This document shows positions 27,621 through 35,310 of a stretch of 35,434 nt of DNA, in pieces. The stretch is from Accumulibacter sp. (GTDB lineage Bacteria > Pseudomonadota > Gammaproteobacteria > Burkholderiales > Rhodocyclaceae). The stretch spans positions 1 through 35,434 of the forward strand of contig JAIRPF010000029.1 in the NCBI GenBank assembly GCA_031257115.1, written 5' to 3'. Numbering within the stretch: position 1 is the first letter of the stretch; each line of letters begins with the position of its first letter. Both the position numbers and the translations under genes were made by a program. The notes under the pieces were generated by a model. The model searched no databases, was not told the origin of the DNA, and was given only the letters and a program-made list of their open reading frames with translations.

Positions 27621-28892
27621 TCACCCCAGAAATTCCCTGACGATGGCCAGCGTTCTCGCGGTCGCGCCGCGATGCGCCCGGCTGAATTCCGCCGCCGCCC
27701 GGCGCATCGCCGCCAGCGCGGCGGGATCCGCGCACAGTTCGCGCGCCGTCCGGGCGGCGTCGGCGGCATCGGCGACGCGCCGCGCCGCGCCGCAGGAGAT
27801 CGCGTCCTCGGTGGCCTGGGCGAAATTGTAGGTGTGCGGCCCGGCCAGCGCCGGGCAGCCGCAGGCGGCGGCTTCGATCAGGTTCTGCCCGCCGAAGGGC
27901 CGCAGCGTTCCGCCGATCAGGGCGAGATCGGCGGCCGCGAAATAGGCCGGCATTTCGCCCATGCTGTCGCCCAGCCACACGCGCGTCTCCGGCGTGGGGA
28001 ACTGCCCCGCGCCGCGCCGGCAAAAAGGCAGCTTGCGTTCCCCGATCAGCGCGGCCACTTCGCCGAAACGCTGCGGGTGGCGCGGAACCAGCAGGAGCAG
28101 GCCGTCCGGCGGGCCAAGGCGGACGAAGGCGTCGAGGATGAGTTCTTCCTCTCCGTCGCGCGTACTGGCGGCCAGACAGACGGGACGGGCGCCGAGCGAG
28201 CGCCTCCAGGCGGCGCCGAGTTCGAGTTTCTCCGGAGCGGGCGTGACGTCGAACTTGAGATTGCCGGTGACGCGCGCTTGCCGCGCGCCGATGCTCTCCA
28301 GCCGCCGCGCGTCGGCCGGCGTTTGCGCCGCCACGGCCGCGAGCTTTTGCGCGGCGGGCCGGATCAGCGGCGGGAGGCGCAGATAACCGCGCTGCGACCT
28401 GGCCGACAGGCGGGCATTGACGAGCAGCAGCGGGAGCCTGCGCGCGTGCGCGGCGGCAATCAGGTTCGGCCAGATTTCCGTTTCCATCAGGAGTCCGGCG
28501 CGCGGCGCGAAGTGGCCGAGAAAGCGCGCGCAGGCGTCGGGCAGGTCGTAGGGCAGGTACGCCTGCGTCAGGCGCGGCCCGTACTTGCCGGCGAATTCGG
28601 CGCCGACGGCGCGGCCGGTCGGCGTCATGTGCGTGAGCAGCAGCGAATGCTCCGGATAATCGGCGAGCAGCGCCCCGATCAGCGGTTCGGCGGCGCGCGT
28701 CTCGCCGACCGAGACGGCGTGCAGCCAGATGAGCGGCGGCGGCAGCCGTCCGGCGTAAAAACCGTAACGCTCGCCGAAATGGCGCAGGTAGCCGGGTTGC
28801 CGGCGCGCCCGCCAGAGGAGCCGGAGCCAGACGAGCGGCTGGGCGAGATAGAACAGCGCGGAATAGATGAGGCGGACGGCGAGGCGGATCAT
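27621..28892 (-). CDS. waaA: 3-deoxy-D-manno-octulosonate (Kdo) transferase
   Basis: Adds Kdo from CMP-Kdo to lipid A precursor at the inner membrane. 423 residues, GT-B. N-terminal membrane anchor, then HAVSVGETRAAEPL with the catalytic-base Glu64, LLTHMTPTGR, LMETEIWPNL, CLAASTRDGEEE, LVPRHPQRF and the C-terminal GGTLRPFGGQNLIEAAACGCP. ATGA overlap with the upstream heptosyltransferase gene indicates one transcript for inner-core assembly. The 266-bp stretch between its stop and the dehydrogenase start holds no gene. Confidence 0.95.
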   Translation of the reverse strand: MIRLAVRLIYSALFYLAQPLVWLRLLWRARRQPGYLRHFGERYGFYAGRLPPPLIWLHAVSVGETRAAEPLIGALLADYPEHSLLLTHMTPTGRAVGAEFAGKYGPRLTQAYLPYDLPDACARFLGHFAPRAGLLMETEIWPNLIAAAHARRLPLLLVNARLSARSQRGYLRLPPLIRPAAQKLAAVAAQTPADARRLESIGARQARVTGNLKFDVTPAPEKLELGAAWRRSLGARPVCLAASTRDGEEELILDAFVRLGPPDGLLLLVPRHPQRFGEVAALIGERKLPFCRRGAGQFPTPETRVWLGDSMGEMPAYFAAADLALIGGTLRPFGGQNLIEAAACGCPALAGPHTYNFAQATEDAISCGAARRVADAADAARTARELCADPAALAAMRRAAAEFSRAHRGATARTLAIVREFLG

Positions 28893-29845
28893 CGGCGCAG
28901 TTCCTGGGTGACGGCGTCGATGACTTCCTCCGCGCCGGGCGCGCGGCCGGGCGCGCCGAGATTGCGGAAATCCCGCGTGCCGTAGACGCCGGTCAAGGCC
29001 GGATCGGTCGCCACGTAAAGGGCGATCGCCGGAACGCCGAGCGCCGCGGCCAGGTGGATGAGTCCGGTATCGACGCCGACGGCCAGTTCGGCGCCGCCGA
29101 TCAGCGCGGCCAGTTCCGCGAGCGACAGCGGCGGCGCGACGACGGCTCCGGCGGATCGCGCGGCGATGCGTTCGGCGCGCCGCCGCTCGCGGGCGTTGCC
29201 CCACGGCAGCGCGGGCGTCAGTCCGCGCGCGAGGAGATGACGGGCGAGGGCGATCCAGCGATCCTCGTCCCAGAGCTTGTCGTCGCGGCTGGTCGCCGTG
29301 AGCAGCACGGCGCGGCGTCCGTCCGGCAGCCAGGGAAAATCGGCGGCGGGCGCGGCGATTCCGTAATCGAGCGGCAAGTCGACCGAATAACCGAAAGCCG
29401 CGGCGGCCAGCCAGCGGTTGCGTTCGACGGCGTGGGCGTTGGGCGGGATGACGAAGGTTTTGTCGTAGAACCAGGACGCCAGCGGCTCGCGCGCGACCTC
29501 GGCGGCGTAGCCGTAGCACGGCCCCTTGGCGAAGAAAGTAATCAGTCCGCTTTTGATGAGTCCCTGCGTATCGAGCACCGCGTCGTAGCTCTTGCCGCCG
29601 AGACGCCGGCGGAAGTCGCCGATCTCGCGCCAGGTCGCGCGGCTCGGCAAGGCCCCGCGCCAGCGGCGGATGGCGACCGGGATGACCTCGGCGATCGCCG
29701 GATGCAGGCGCGCGATGCCGGCGAAGGCTTCCTCGACGCACCAGTCGATGACCGCGCCGGGAAACTGGCGGCGCAAGTCGCTGGCAACGGGGAGGTTATG
29801 GATGACGTCGCCCAGCGACGATGTTTTGACCAACAGGATGCGCAT
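28889..29845 (-). CDS. waaC: LPS heptosyltransferase I
   Basis: Adds the first L-glycero-D-manno-heptose to Kdo. 318 residues, GT9. N-terminal MRILLVKTSSLGDVIHNLP contains Asp13, the catalytic residue in E. coli WaaC; VLDTQGLIKSGL and the C-terminal GVDTGLIHLAAALGVP are diagnostic. The start at 29845 was chosen by this N terminus; the frame runs 42 codons further upstream without similarity. It is divergent from the reductase gene at 29932. Confidence 0.95.
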   Translation of the reverse strand: MRILLVKTSSLGDVIHNLPVASDLRRQFPGAVIDWCVEEAFAGIARLHPAIAEVIPVAIRRWRGALPSRATWREIGDFRRRLGGKSYDAVLDTQGLIKSGLITFFAKGPCYGYAAEVAREPLASWFYDKTFVIPPNAHAVERNRWLAAAAFGYSVDLPLDYGIAAPAADFPWLPDGRRAVLLTATSRDDKLWDEDRWIALARHLLARGLTPALPWGNARERRRAERIAARSAGAVVAPPLSLAELAALIGGAELAVGVDTGLIHLAAALGVPAIALYVATDPALTGVYGTRDFRNLGAPGRAPGAEEVIDAVTQELRR

Positions 29846-29881
29846 CGGCGAGTAGAATGGGCGCGCTGGCGGATGGCCGGC

Positions 29882-29887
29882 ATTATA
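29882..29887 (-). promoter_or_regulatory. -10 box for waaC-waaA
   Basis: A perfect TATAAT on the minus strand, 37 bases upstream of the waaC ATG in the 86-bp divergent spacer. No good -35 box stands 16-18 bases upstream, so an activator or an extended -10 element may be needed. Confidence 0.4.
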
Positions 29888-29931
29888 CGCCGCCCCTTCG
29901 GCCTCCCGCCTCCCTTGAATTCTTTCGGACG

Positions 29932-30912
29932 ATGACCTTCTCCACGCGGACACCTCCCGCCATTGCGCCACCTGGCCGGATTCTGATCACCGGCGCGTCC
30001 GGTTTCGTGGGGCGCGCGCTTTGCGCGGAGGCGCTCCGGCGCGCGTTACCGGTGCGCGTCGCGCTGCGCAAGACGAGCGGATACGCGCCGCCGGCCGGTT
30101 GCGAATGCGCGCGCGTCGACGATCTGTCGGCGCGAACCGACTGGTCGGAAGCCTTGCGCGGCGTATCGACCGTGATTCACCTGGCCGCCCGCGTACACGT
30201 GATGCGCGAGGAGGCGGCCGATCCGCTGGCCGAGTTCCGCGCGGTCAACGTGGCCGGCAGCGCGCGGCTGGCCCGGCAGGCGGCGGAGTGCGATGTGAAG
30301 CGCCTGGTGTTCGTCAGCTCGGTCAAGGTCAACGGCGAGGCGACCCTGGGCGCGGCGCGGTTTTCGGAATCCGATCCGCCGCTGCCGCGTGACGCCTACG
30401 GGCGCTCCAAATGGGAGGCGGAGCGGGCGCTGTGGCGGATCGCCTGGGAAAGCGGGCTGGAAATGACGATCGTCCGCCCTCCCCTGGTCTACGGGCCGGG
30501 CGTCAAGGGCAATTTCGCGGCCCTGCTCGCGGCGCTCCGGCGGGGATGGCCGCTGCCGCTCGCCTCGATCGCCAACGCGCGCAGCCTCGTCTACGCGGGA
30601 AATCTGGCGGATGCCCTGCTGCTGTGCGCCGCGCACCCGTCGGCGGCCGGAAGCACCTATCTCGTTTGCGACGGCGAGGATCTTTCCACGCCCGATCTGC
30701 TGCGCCGTCTCGGCCGGGCGATGGGCAAGCCGCCCCGGCTGCTGCCTTTTCCGCCCGGCGCGCTGCGGGCGGTATGCGCCGCCGTGGGCCAGGAGGCGCG
30801 GATCGATCGCCTGCTCGCCTCGCTGCGGGTCGACGCGGCGAGAATCCGCCGGGAACTCGGCTGGTCGCCGCCGTATTCCGTGGACGAGGGGTTCAGGGCG
30901 ACCGTAGAATAG
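29932..30912 (+). CDS. NAD-dependent sugar epimerase/4-ketoreductase, WbpV/WreQ-like
   Basis: Extended short-chain dehydrogenase, 326 residues. The cofactor motif GASGFVG is at 21-27; the catalytic set is Ser129/Ser130 (VFVSSVKVNG), Tyr156 and Lys160 (YGRSK). Next to a PglC-like transferase and a WbpM-like dehydratase, the best guess is reduction of UDP-4-keto-6-deoxy-GlcNAc to UDP-QuiNAc, as in the wbpV-wbpL-wbpM and wreQ systems. A UDP-hexose 4-epimerase role cannot be excluded from sequence. The start at 29932 has CGGACG before it, weak; an upstream in-frame ATG at 29857 lies over the waaC promoter. Confidence 0.78.
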   Translation: MTFSTRTPPAIAPPGRILITGASGFVGRALCAEALRRALPVRVALRKTSGYAPPAGCECARVDDLSARTDWSEALRGVSTVIHLAARVHVMREEAADPLAEFRAVNVAGSARLARQAAECDVKRLVFVSSVKVNGEATLGAARFSESDPPLPRDAYGRSKWEAERALWRIAWESGLEMTIVRPPLVYGPGVKGNFAALLAALRRGWPLPLASIANARSLVYAGNLADALLLCAAHPSAAGSTYLVCDGEDLSTPDLLRRLGRAMGKPPRLLPFPPGALRAVCAAVGQEARIDRLLASLRVDAARIRRELGWSPPYSVDEGFRATVE

Positions 30913-30915
30913 CGC

Positions 30916-31488
30916 ATGGACGAGATCGTAAAACGGCTGATGGACCTGGGCTTGGCGGCGCTGGCGGCGGTCGCGCTCTGCGGGCCGATCGCCGTGATTT
31001 TCCTGCTGGTGAAACTGACCTCTCCGGGGCCGGCGCTCTACTGGTCGGACCGCGTGGGGCGCTTCAACCGCGTTTTCCGGATGCCCAAGTTCCGCAGCAT
31101 GCGCGTGGGCACGCCGGCGGTGGCGACGCACCTGCTCGCCGGCCCGGCGGAGCGCCTCACGCCGATCGGGTCGTTCCTGCGCCGCTCCAGCCTGGATGAG
31201 CTGCCGCAACTGTGGAGCATCGCCAAGGGCGACATGAGTTTCGTCGGGCCGCGCCCGGCGCTGTTCAACCAATACGATTTGATTGAACTGCGTACCCGAT
31301 GCGGTGTCCATACGCTGATTCCCGGCCTGACCGGCTGGGCGCAGATCAATGGCCGGGACGAGCTGCCGATTCCGCGAAAGGTGGCTCTGGATGTCGAATA
31401 TCTGCAACGCCGTTCCCTGTATTTCGATTGCTGTATCCTTGCGTTGACGGTGCTGAAGGTCGTCCGGCGCGAGGGCGTTTCTCACTGA
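30916..31488 (+). CDS. Undecaprenyl-phosphate sugar-1-phosphate transferase (PglC/WreU-like)
   Basis: Monotopic phosphoglycosyl transferase that starts a polysaccharide repeat on undecaprenyl phosphate. 190 residues, catalytic core only. A re-entrant N-terminal helix (about 11-32) precedes KLTSPGPALYWSDRVGR. FKFRSMR-type motif KFRSMR is at 58-63, the catalytic Asp94-Glu95 pair is in SSLDELPQLW, and GDMSFVGPRP and PGLTGWAQINGR follow. It starts three bases after the reductase stop. Likely substrate, from context: UDP-QuiNAc or a similar acetamido-dideoxy sugar. Confidence 0.87.
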   Translation: MDEIVKRLMDLGLAALAAVALCGPIAVIFLLVKLTSPGPALYWSDRVGRFNRVFRMPKFRSMRVGTPAVATHLLAGPAERLTPIGSFLRRSSLDELPQLWSIAKGDMSFVGPRPALFNQYDLIELRTRCGVHTLIPGLTGWAQINGRDELPIPRKVALDVEYLQRRSLYFDCCILALTVLKVVRREGVSH

Positions 31489-31493
31489 GGATC

Positions 31494-31604
31494 ATGATGA
31501 GCATGATGAACGAAAGTATCGAACCGGCAGGAAAATGCCGGATGGGCCACGCCCCGGCGTCATCCCGCGCAAAATGCGGGGGGGGGGGGCCTCGCGCGGA
31601 ATGA
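31494..31604 (+). CDS. 36-codon leader ORF containing the poly-G tract
   Basis: Starts five bases after the transferase stop (GAGGATC upstream) and ends four bases before the ribosome site of the dehydratase gene, in the same frame as that gene. The G12 tract encodes four glycines. The peptide matches nothing known. Its position suggests a coupling or leader ORF, and its reading depends on the length of the tract. No independent support for translation. Confidence 0.25.
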   Translation: MMSMMNESIEPAGKCRMGHAPASSRAKCGGGGPRAE

Positions 31605-31607
31605 CGC
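31557..31607. repeat. Hairpin with a G12 tract in its loop, before the dehydratase gene
   Basis: Arms 31557-31570 (GCGTCATCCCGCGC) and 31594-31607 pair at 13 of 14 positions, and the loop holds 12 consecutive G at 31578-31589. The arms are decayed ends of the CGTCATTCCCGCG repeat family. The right arm abuts AGGAGG at 31608-31613, so folding could hide the ribosome site. Confidence 0.7.
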
Positions 31608-31625
31608 AGGAGGATTGGAATTCAC

Positions 31626-33560
31626 ATGCCCGGTCCAAATGAACAAAGCGGCGGCATCGCGAAGGCATCGGCGATGATCTCTCCCCTTTTGACGAAACGC
31701 GCGCTGGTCGTGCTGCACGACATCGTCGCCGTCGCGGCCTGCTGGCTGCTGGGCTACTGGCTGCGTTTCAACCTGACCATTCCGGTGGACTATCTGGCGA
31801 ACGCGTGGTGGCGCACGCTGCCCCTGGTATTCGCCGTCTATGCGCCGATCTGCTGGTCTTTCGGCCTGTATCGCGGAATCTGGCGCTACGCCAGCGTGAT
31901 GGACATGCGCCGGATCATCCTGGCCGTGACGGTCGCGGCGGTGGTCATGGTGGCGGCGACCCACATGCTGCGGCTGTGGCCGGTGCCGCGCTCGGTGCTG
32001 GTGCTGCATCCGATTCTCCTGATTCTGGTCATGGGCGGCAGCCGGTTCGCCTACCGCGCCTGGCGCGACGGGGTTCTGTACGGGCGCACGGTATTGACCG
32101 GCGAGCCGGTGCTGGTGCTCGGCTGCGGCGACGCGGCCGATCGCCTGCTCCGGGAACTGGCGCATTCGTCCGAATGGTGCGTGGTCGGCCTGCTCAGCGA
32201 GGACGCGCGGCGCATCGGCCAGGAATTGCGGGGCGTGAAAATTCTCGGCCCGCACGAGGGCCTGTCGGCCTGGGCGGAAAAACTGTCGATCAGGCGGGCC
32301 ATCGTGGCGATGCCGGAGGCTTCGCCGCGCAAGCGGCGGCGCGCCATCGAACTGGCCATCCGGGCCGGGCTGTCGGTGATGACCGTGCCGTGCCTTGGGG
32401 ACATGCTCGCCGGCCGGGTAGCCGTGTCCGGGGTGCGTTGCGTGCAACTGGAGGACCTGCTCGGACGCGATCCGGTTCAGCTCGACATGGCCTGCCTGCG
32501 TTCCTGGCTCGACGGGCAGGCCGTGCTGGTCACCGGGGCGGGCGGATCGATCGGTTCCGAACTGGCGCGCCAGATTGCCCGGTTCGCGCCGCGCCTGCTG
32601 ATCCTGCTCGACGTTTCCGAATACGCCCTGTACCGGCTGGAACAGGAATTCCGGCGGGAATACGCGCAAATTCCGTGCGCCTTCGTCGTCGGCGATGTAA
32701 GGGACGCGGCGTGGCTCGACCGGATTTTCTCCGCGCACCGGCCGTCGGTGGTGTTCCACGCCGCCGCCTACAAGCACGTGCCGCTGATGGAGGACGGAAA
32801 CGCCTGGCAGGCGGTGACGAACAACGTGACGGGATCGAAGCGTCTGGCCGAGGCGGCGCGACGCCACGGAACCGACAAGTTCATCCTGATTTCCACCGAC
32901 AAGGCGGTCAATCCGGCGAACGTCATGGGCGCGACCAAACGCCTGGCCGAGCGCGTGCTGGCGACGATGCAGCAGGAACGCGGCGAGAGCGGAACGCGCT
33001 TCATCACCGTGCGCTTCGGCAACGTGCTGGACAGCAACGGCTCGGTGATTCCCACTTTCCGCGAGCAGATCGCGCGCGGCGGGCCGGTGACGGTGACTCA
33101 CCCGGAAATCGTCCGCTATTTCATGCTCATCCCGGAAGCGGCGCAGCTGGTCTTGCAGGCCGGGCAGATGGGGCAGGGCGGCGAGATTTTCGTCCTCGAA
33201 ATGGGCGAGCCGGTGCGCATCCACGACTTGGCGCGCAACATGATCCGCCTCTCCGGCCTGTCGGAAGACGAGGTGCGGATCGAATTCACCGGCCTGAGGC
33301 CGGGCGAAAAACTCTGCGAGGAACTCCTGACCGACAGCGAGCACACGCTGCCCACCCCGCATCCCAAGCTGCGCGTGGCGCTGGCCGAGGCCGCGCCCGA
33401 CGCCGGCTGGCGGCGCGACCTCGAAGACTGGCTACAGGGGCCGGTGGCCGGCACGAGCCGGGAAATCAAACAGCGCCTGCAACGCTTCGTTCCAGAGTAT
33501 TCTCCGCAACCGGACGAAGCGCGCGAAGAAGCCCTTGAAAAGAACGGGGAAGCGCGGTGA
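31626..33560 (+). CDS. Membrane UDP-GlcNAc 4,6-dehydratase, WbpM/PglF family
   Basis: Large inner-membrane nucleotide-sugar dehydratase, 644 residues. Four membrane helices (about 27-140) and a first Rossmann domain (VLVLGCGDAA) precede the catalytic domain: GAGGSIG at 304-310, AAAYKHVPLMED, STDKAVNPANVMGATKR. The expected catalytic Tyr is Met434, with Lys438, the S-M-K arrangement typical of WbpM, FlaA1 and PglF. It makes UDP-4-keto-6-deoxy-GlcNAc for O-antigen or capsule sugars. AGGAGG lies 12 bases before the ATG; Met17 is an alternative start. Confidence 0.9.
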   Translation: MPGPNEQSGGIAKASAMISPLLTKRALVVLHDIVAVAACWLLGYWLRFNLTIPVDYLANAWWRTLPLVFAVYAPICWSFGLYRGIWRYASVMDMRRIILAVTVAAVVMVAATHMLRLWPVPRSVLVLHPILLILVMGGSRFAYRAWRDGVLYGRTVLTGEPVLVLGCGDAADRLLRELAHSSEWCVVGLLSEDARRIGQELRGVKILGPHEGLSAWAEKLSIRRAIVAMPEASPRKRRRAIELAIRAGLSVMTVPCLGDMLAGRVAVSGVRCVQLEDLLGRDPVQLDMACLRSWLDGQAVLVTGAGGSIGSELARQIARFAPRLLILLDVSEYALYRLEQEFRREYAQIPCAFVVGDVRDAAWLDRIFSAHRPSVVFHAAAYKHVPLMEDGNAWQAVTNNVTGSKRLAEAARRHGTDKFILISTDKAVNPANVMGATKRLAERVLATMQQERGESGTRFITVRFGNVLDSNGSVIPTFREQIARGGPVTVTHPEIVRYFMLIPEAAQLVLQAGQMGQGGEIFVLEMGEPVRIHDLARNMIRLSGLSEDEVRIEFTGLRPGEKLCEELLTDSEHTLPTPHPKLRVALAEAAPDAGWRRDLEDWLQGPVAGTSREIKQRLQRFVPEYSPQPDEAREEALEKNGEAR

Positions 33561-33694
33561 AATACGGAATCCAATCCCGGAAGGAGGCATCGCCCTTTGC
33601 CCCGTTCTTCGCGCTTGCGGGTGTTTTCCGCCGCGCCCGCCATGCCGCCGCGAGCCACCAATTAGTGACGGGCATTCATGTCCGTCGCGGGAAA

Positions 33695-33722
33695 CGAACT
33701 TGAAAAAGCGAACTTGAAAAAG
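33695..33722. repeat. 14-bp tandem repeat before apaH
   Basis: CGAACTTGAAAAAG occurs twice with no spacing in the 347-bp gap between the dehydratase and apaH genes. The gap otherwise holds only the hairpins at 33752-33826. Confidence 0.7.
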
Positions 33723-33751
33723 ATTTGCACCCCAGGTCGCCACGGTCGAAC

Positions 33752-33826
33752 CCCCGCCCTTCAGGCCGGGGATTTCGGCTTGCGCGCCGCCCCGAAGGGC
33801 GGGGTTTCAAACCGGAGCCGGTTTTT
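33752..33826 (+). terminator. Competing hairpins and intrinsic terminator upstream of apaH
   Basis: CCCCGCCCTTC (33752-33762) can pair perfectly with GAAGGGCGGGG (33794-33804). The latter can instead form the local hairpin CCGCCC/GGGCGG (33787-33802, loop CGAA). Directly after comes AAACCGG-AG-CCGGTTT with five T (33809-33826), a plausible intrinsic terminator. This set may end the dehydratase transcript, or act as an attenuator 81 bp before apaH. Confidence 0.5.
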
Positions 33827-33907
33827 ACGATGAAAAACGATGTTTTCTCCCCCCGCCCCTTGCGGCCAAGGGTTTTCCGTGACGCGCGCTCCGGCTGATC
33901 GGACGAC

Positions 33908-34729
33908 ATGGCTACCTACGCGATCGGAGACATCCAGGGCTGTTTCGCCTCGTTCATGCGGCTGCTCGAACGCTGCCGGTTCGATCCGGCCGCCGATCGC
34001 CTGTGGCTGGTCGGCGACCTGGTCAACCGGGGGCCGCGTTCGCTGGACACCCTGCGCTTCGTCAAGGCGCTGGGAGATTCGGCGGTCGCCGTGCTGGGGA
34101 ATCACGACCTTTCGCTGCTGATGGCCGCCGAGGGCTTCGGCAAGCGCGGCAAGGGCGATACCTTCGACGACGTCCTGCAAGCGCCGGACCGCGACGAACT
34201 GCTGTCTTGGCTGCGCCGCCGGCGCATGTGCCACGTCGAAAACGGCTACTGCCTGGTGCACGCCGGCCTGCTGCCGCAATGGACGCTTCCCCGCGCCGAG
34301 GCCCTGGCCGGCGAGGTCGAAGCGGCGCTGGCGGCGCCCGGTTGGCGGGAATTCATGGCCAGACTGTGGGGCAGCGAACCCGCCGGCTGGAGCGACGAAC
34401 TCACCGGCTGGCCGCGCCTGCGCGTGATCGTCAACGCCATGACGCGCCTGCGTTTCTGCACGCCGGAAGGCGTCATGGATTTCCGCGCCAAGGGCGACGC
34501 CGGGAACGCGCCCTCCGGATTCGCGCCGTGGTTCGACGTGCCCGGCCGACGCAGCGCCGGAGCGACGCTGGTGACCGGGCACTGGTCGGCGCTCGGCCTG
34601 AAGATATTGCCGAACCTGCTGGCGCTCGATTCCGGATGCGTGTGGGGCGGCCCGCTGACGGCCGTCAGGCTGGAAGACCGCGCGCTGTTCCAGGCGCCCT
34701 GCTCCCCCGGAGAAGCCCGCACCGTATAG
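33908..34729 (+). CDS. apaH: Symmetrical bis(5'-nucleosyl)-tetraphosphatase
   Basis: Hydrolyses Ap4A to two ADP, limiting this stress nucleotide and removing Np4 caps from RNA. 273 residues, as in E. coli. Metallophosphatase motifs: GDIQG at 7-11, GDLVNRGP at 36-43, GNHD at 64-67, and LVHAGLLPQW, with GHWSALGL and LALDSGCVWGG near the C terminus. Its ATG lacks a strong ribosome site. It stands apart from the usual ksgA neighbour and has its own upstream structured region. Confidence 0.95.
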   Translation: MATYAIGDIQGCFASFMRLLERCRFDPAADRLWLVGDLVNRGPRSLDTLRFVKALGDSAVAVLGNHDLSLLMAAEGFGKRGKGDTFDDVLQAPDRDELLSWLRRRRMCHVENGYCLVHAGLLPQWTLPRAEALAGEVEAALAAPGWREFMARLWGSEPAGWSDELTGWPRLRVIVNAMTRLRFCTPEGVMDFRAKGDAGNAPSGFAPWFDVPGRRSAGATLVTGHWSALGLKILPNLLALDSGCVWGGPLTAVRLEDRALFQAPCSPGEARTV

Positions 34730-34890
34730 CGGACACGCCACGGGTCGCCTTTCGTCCTCCGTTCGTTGCGTGTTTCACCGGGACGCTTTCCTGAGGGATG
34801 TATCACGCCAAAGGCGGGGCGAAAGGAGTTTGGCGGCGGAATTGCCAAACACGGACAAAAACGGTTAACCGCGAAAACACGACGGGCACG

Positions 34891-34944
34891 ACGAACACAA
34901 CGAACACAACGAACACAACGAACACAACGAACACAACGAACACA
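34891..34944. repeat. Six tandem copies of a 9-bp unit
   Basis: ACGAACACA is repeated exactly six times, with a partial degenerate unit before it. The following bases, ACGAAAAGC, resemble a seventh unit and begin the left arm of the neighbouring element. It is prone to slippage and non-coding. Confidence 0.9.
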
Positions 34945-35310
34945 ACGAAAAGCAAAGAAAAGCAAAGAAAAACCCGTCATTCCCGCGAAAGCGGGAATCC
35001 AGTACGTACCCCCGGCGCGAAGCGCCGCAAGCCAAGCCTCCCTCCTGAGGGATGTGGCCCGCGCGATAGCGCGAGTCGGAAAGCGTCGGGCGGTTGAATT
35101 TCAGGCGCGAATGTTTGATGAACGAACCGGGTTCCGGCGATCAAAGGGGTGACGGTTTCTGTTTGTCCGCGTCTGGAGACCCAAACAGCCCAAATCCCTC
35201 CGTTACGCCTCCCTCTTGAGGGAGGCTTGGTTTGCGGCGCTTCGCGCCGGAAAGTACGTTTCTGGATTCCCGCGTTCGCGGGAATGACGGGTTATTTCTT
35301 TGCTTTTCGT
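34945..35310. repeat. MITE-like element with ~100-bp terminal inverted repeats
   Basis: Left arm about 34945-35052 and right arm about 35206-35310 are inverted copies: ACGAAAAGCAAAGAAA, then ACCCGTCATTCCCGCGAA, GGGAATCCAG, ACGTAC, CCGGCGCGAAGCGCCGCAA, CCAAGCCTCCCTC. Each arm contains an ATTCCC-N8-GGGAAT palindrome. The ~150-bp centre recurs, diverged, at 25738-25965. No transposase inside; no clear target-site duplication. Confidence 0.75.

Noticed and set aside
34891-34944. Tandem repeat as a CRISPR array or a repeat protein
   Set aside because: Units are 9 bp with no spacers, and the frames across it (Thr-Asn repeats) run into the non-coding element.
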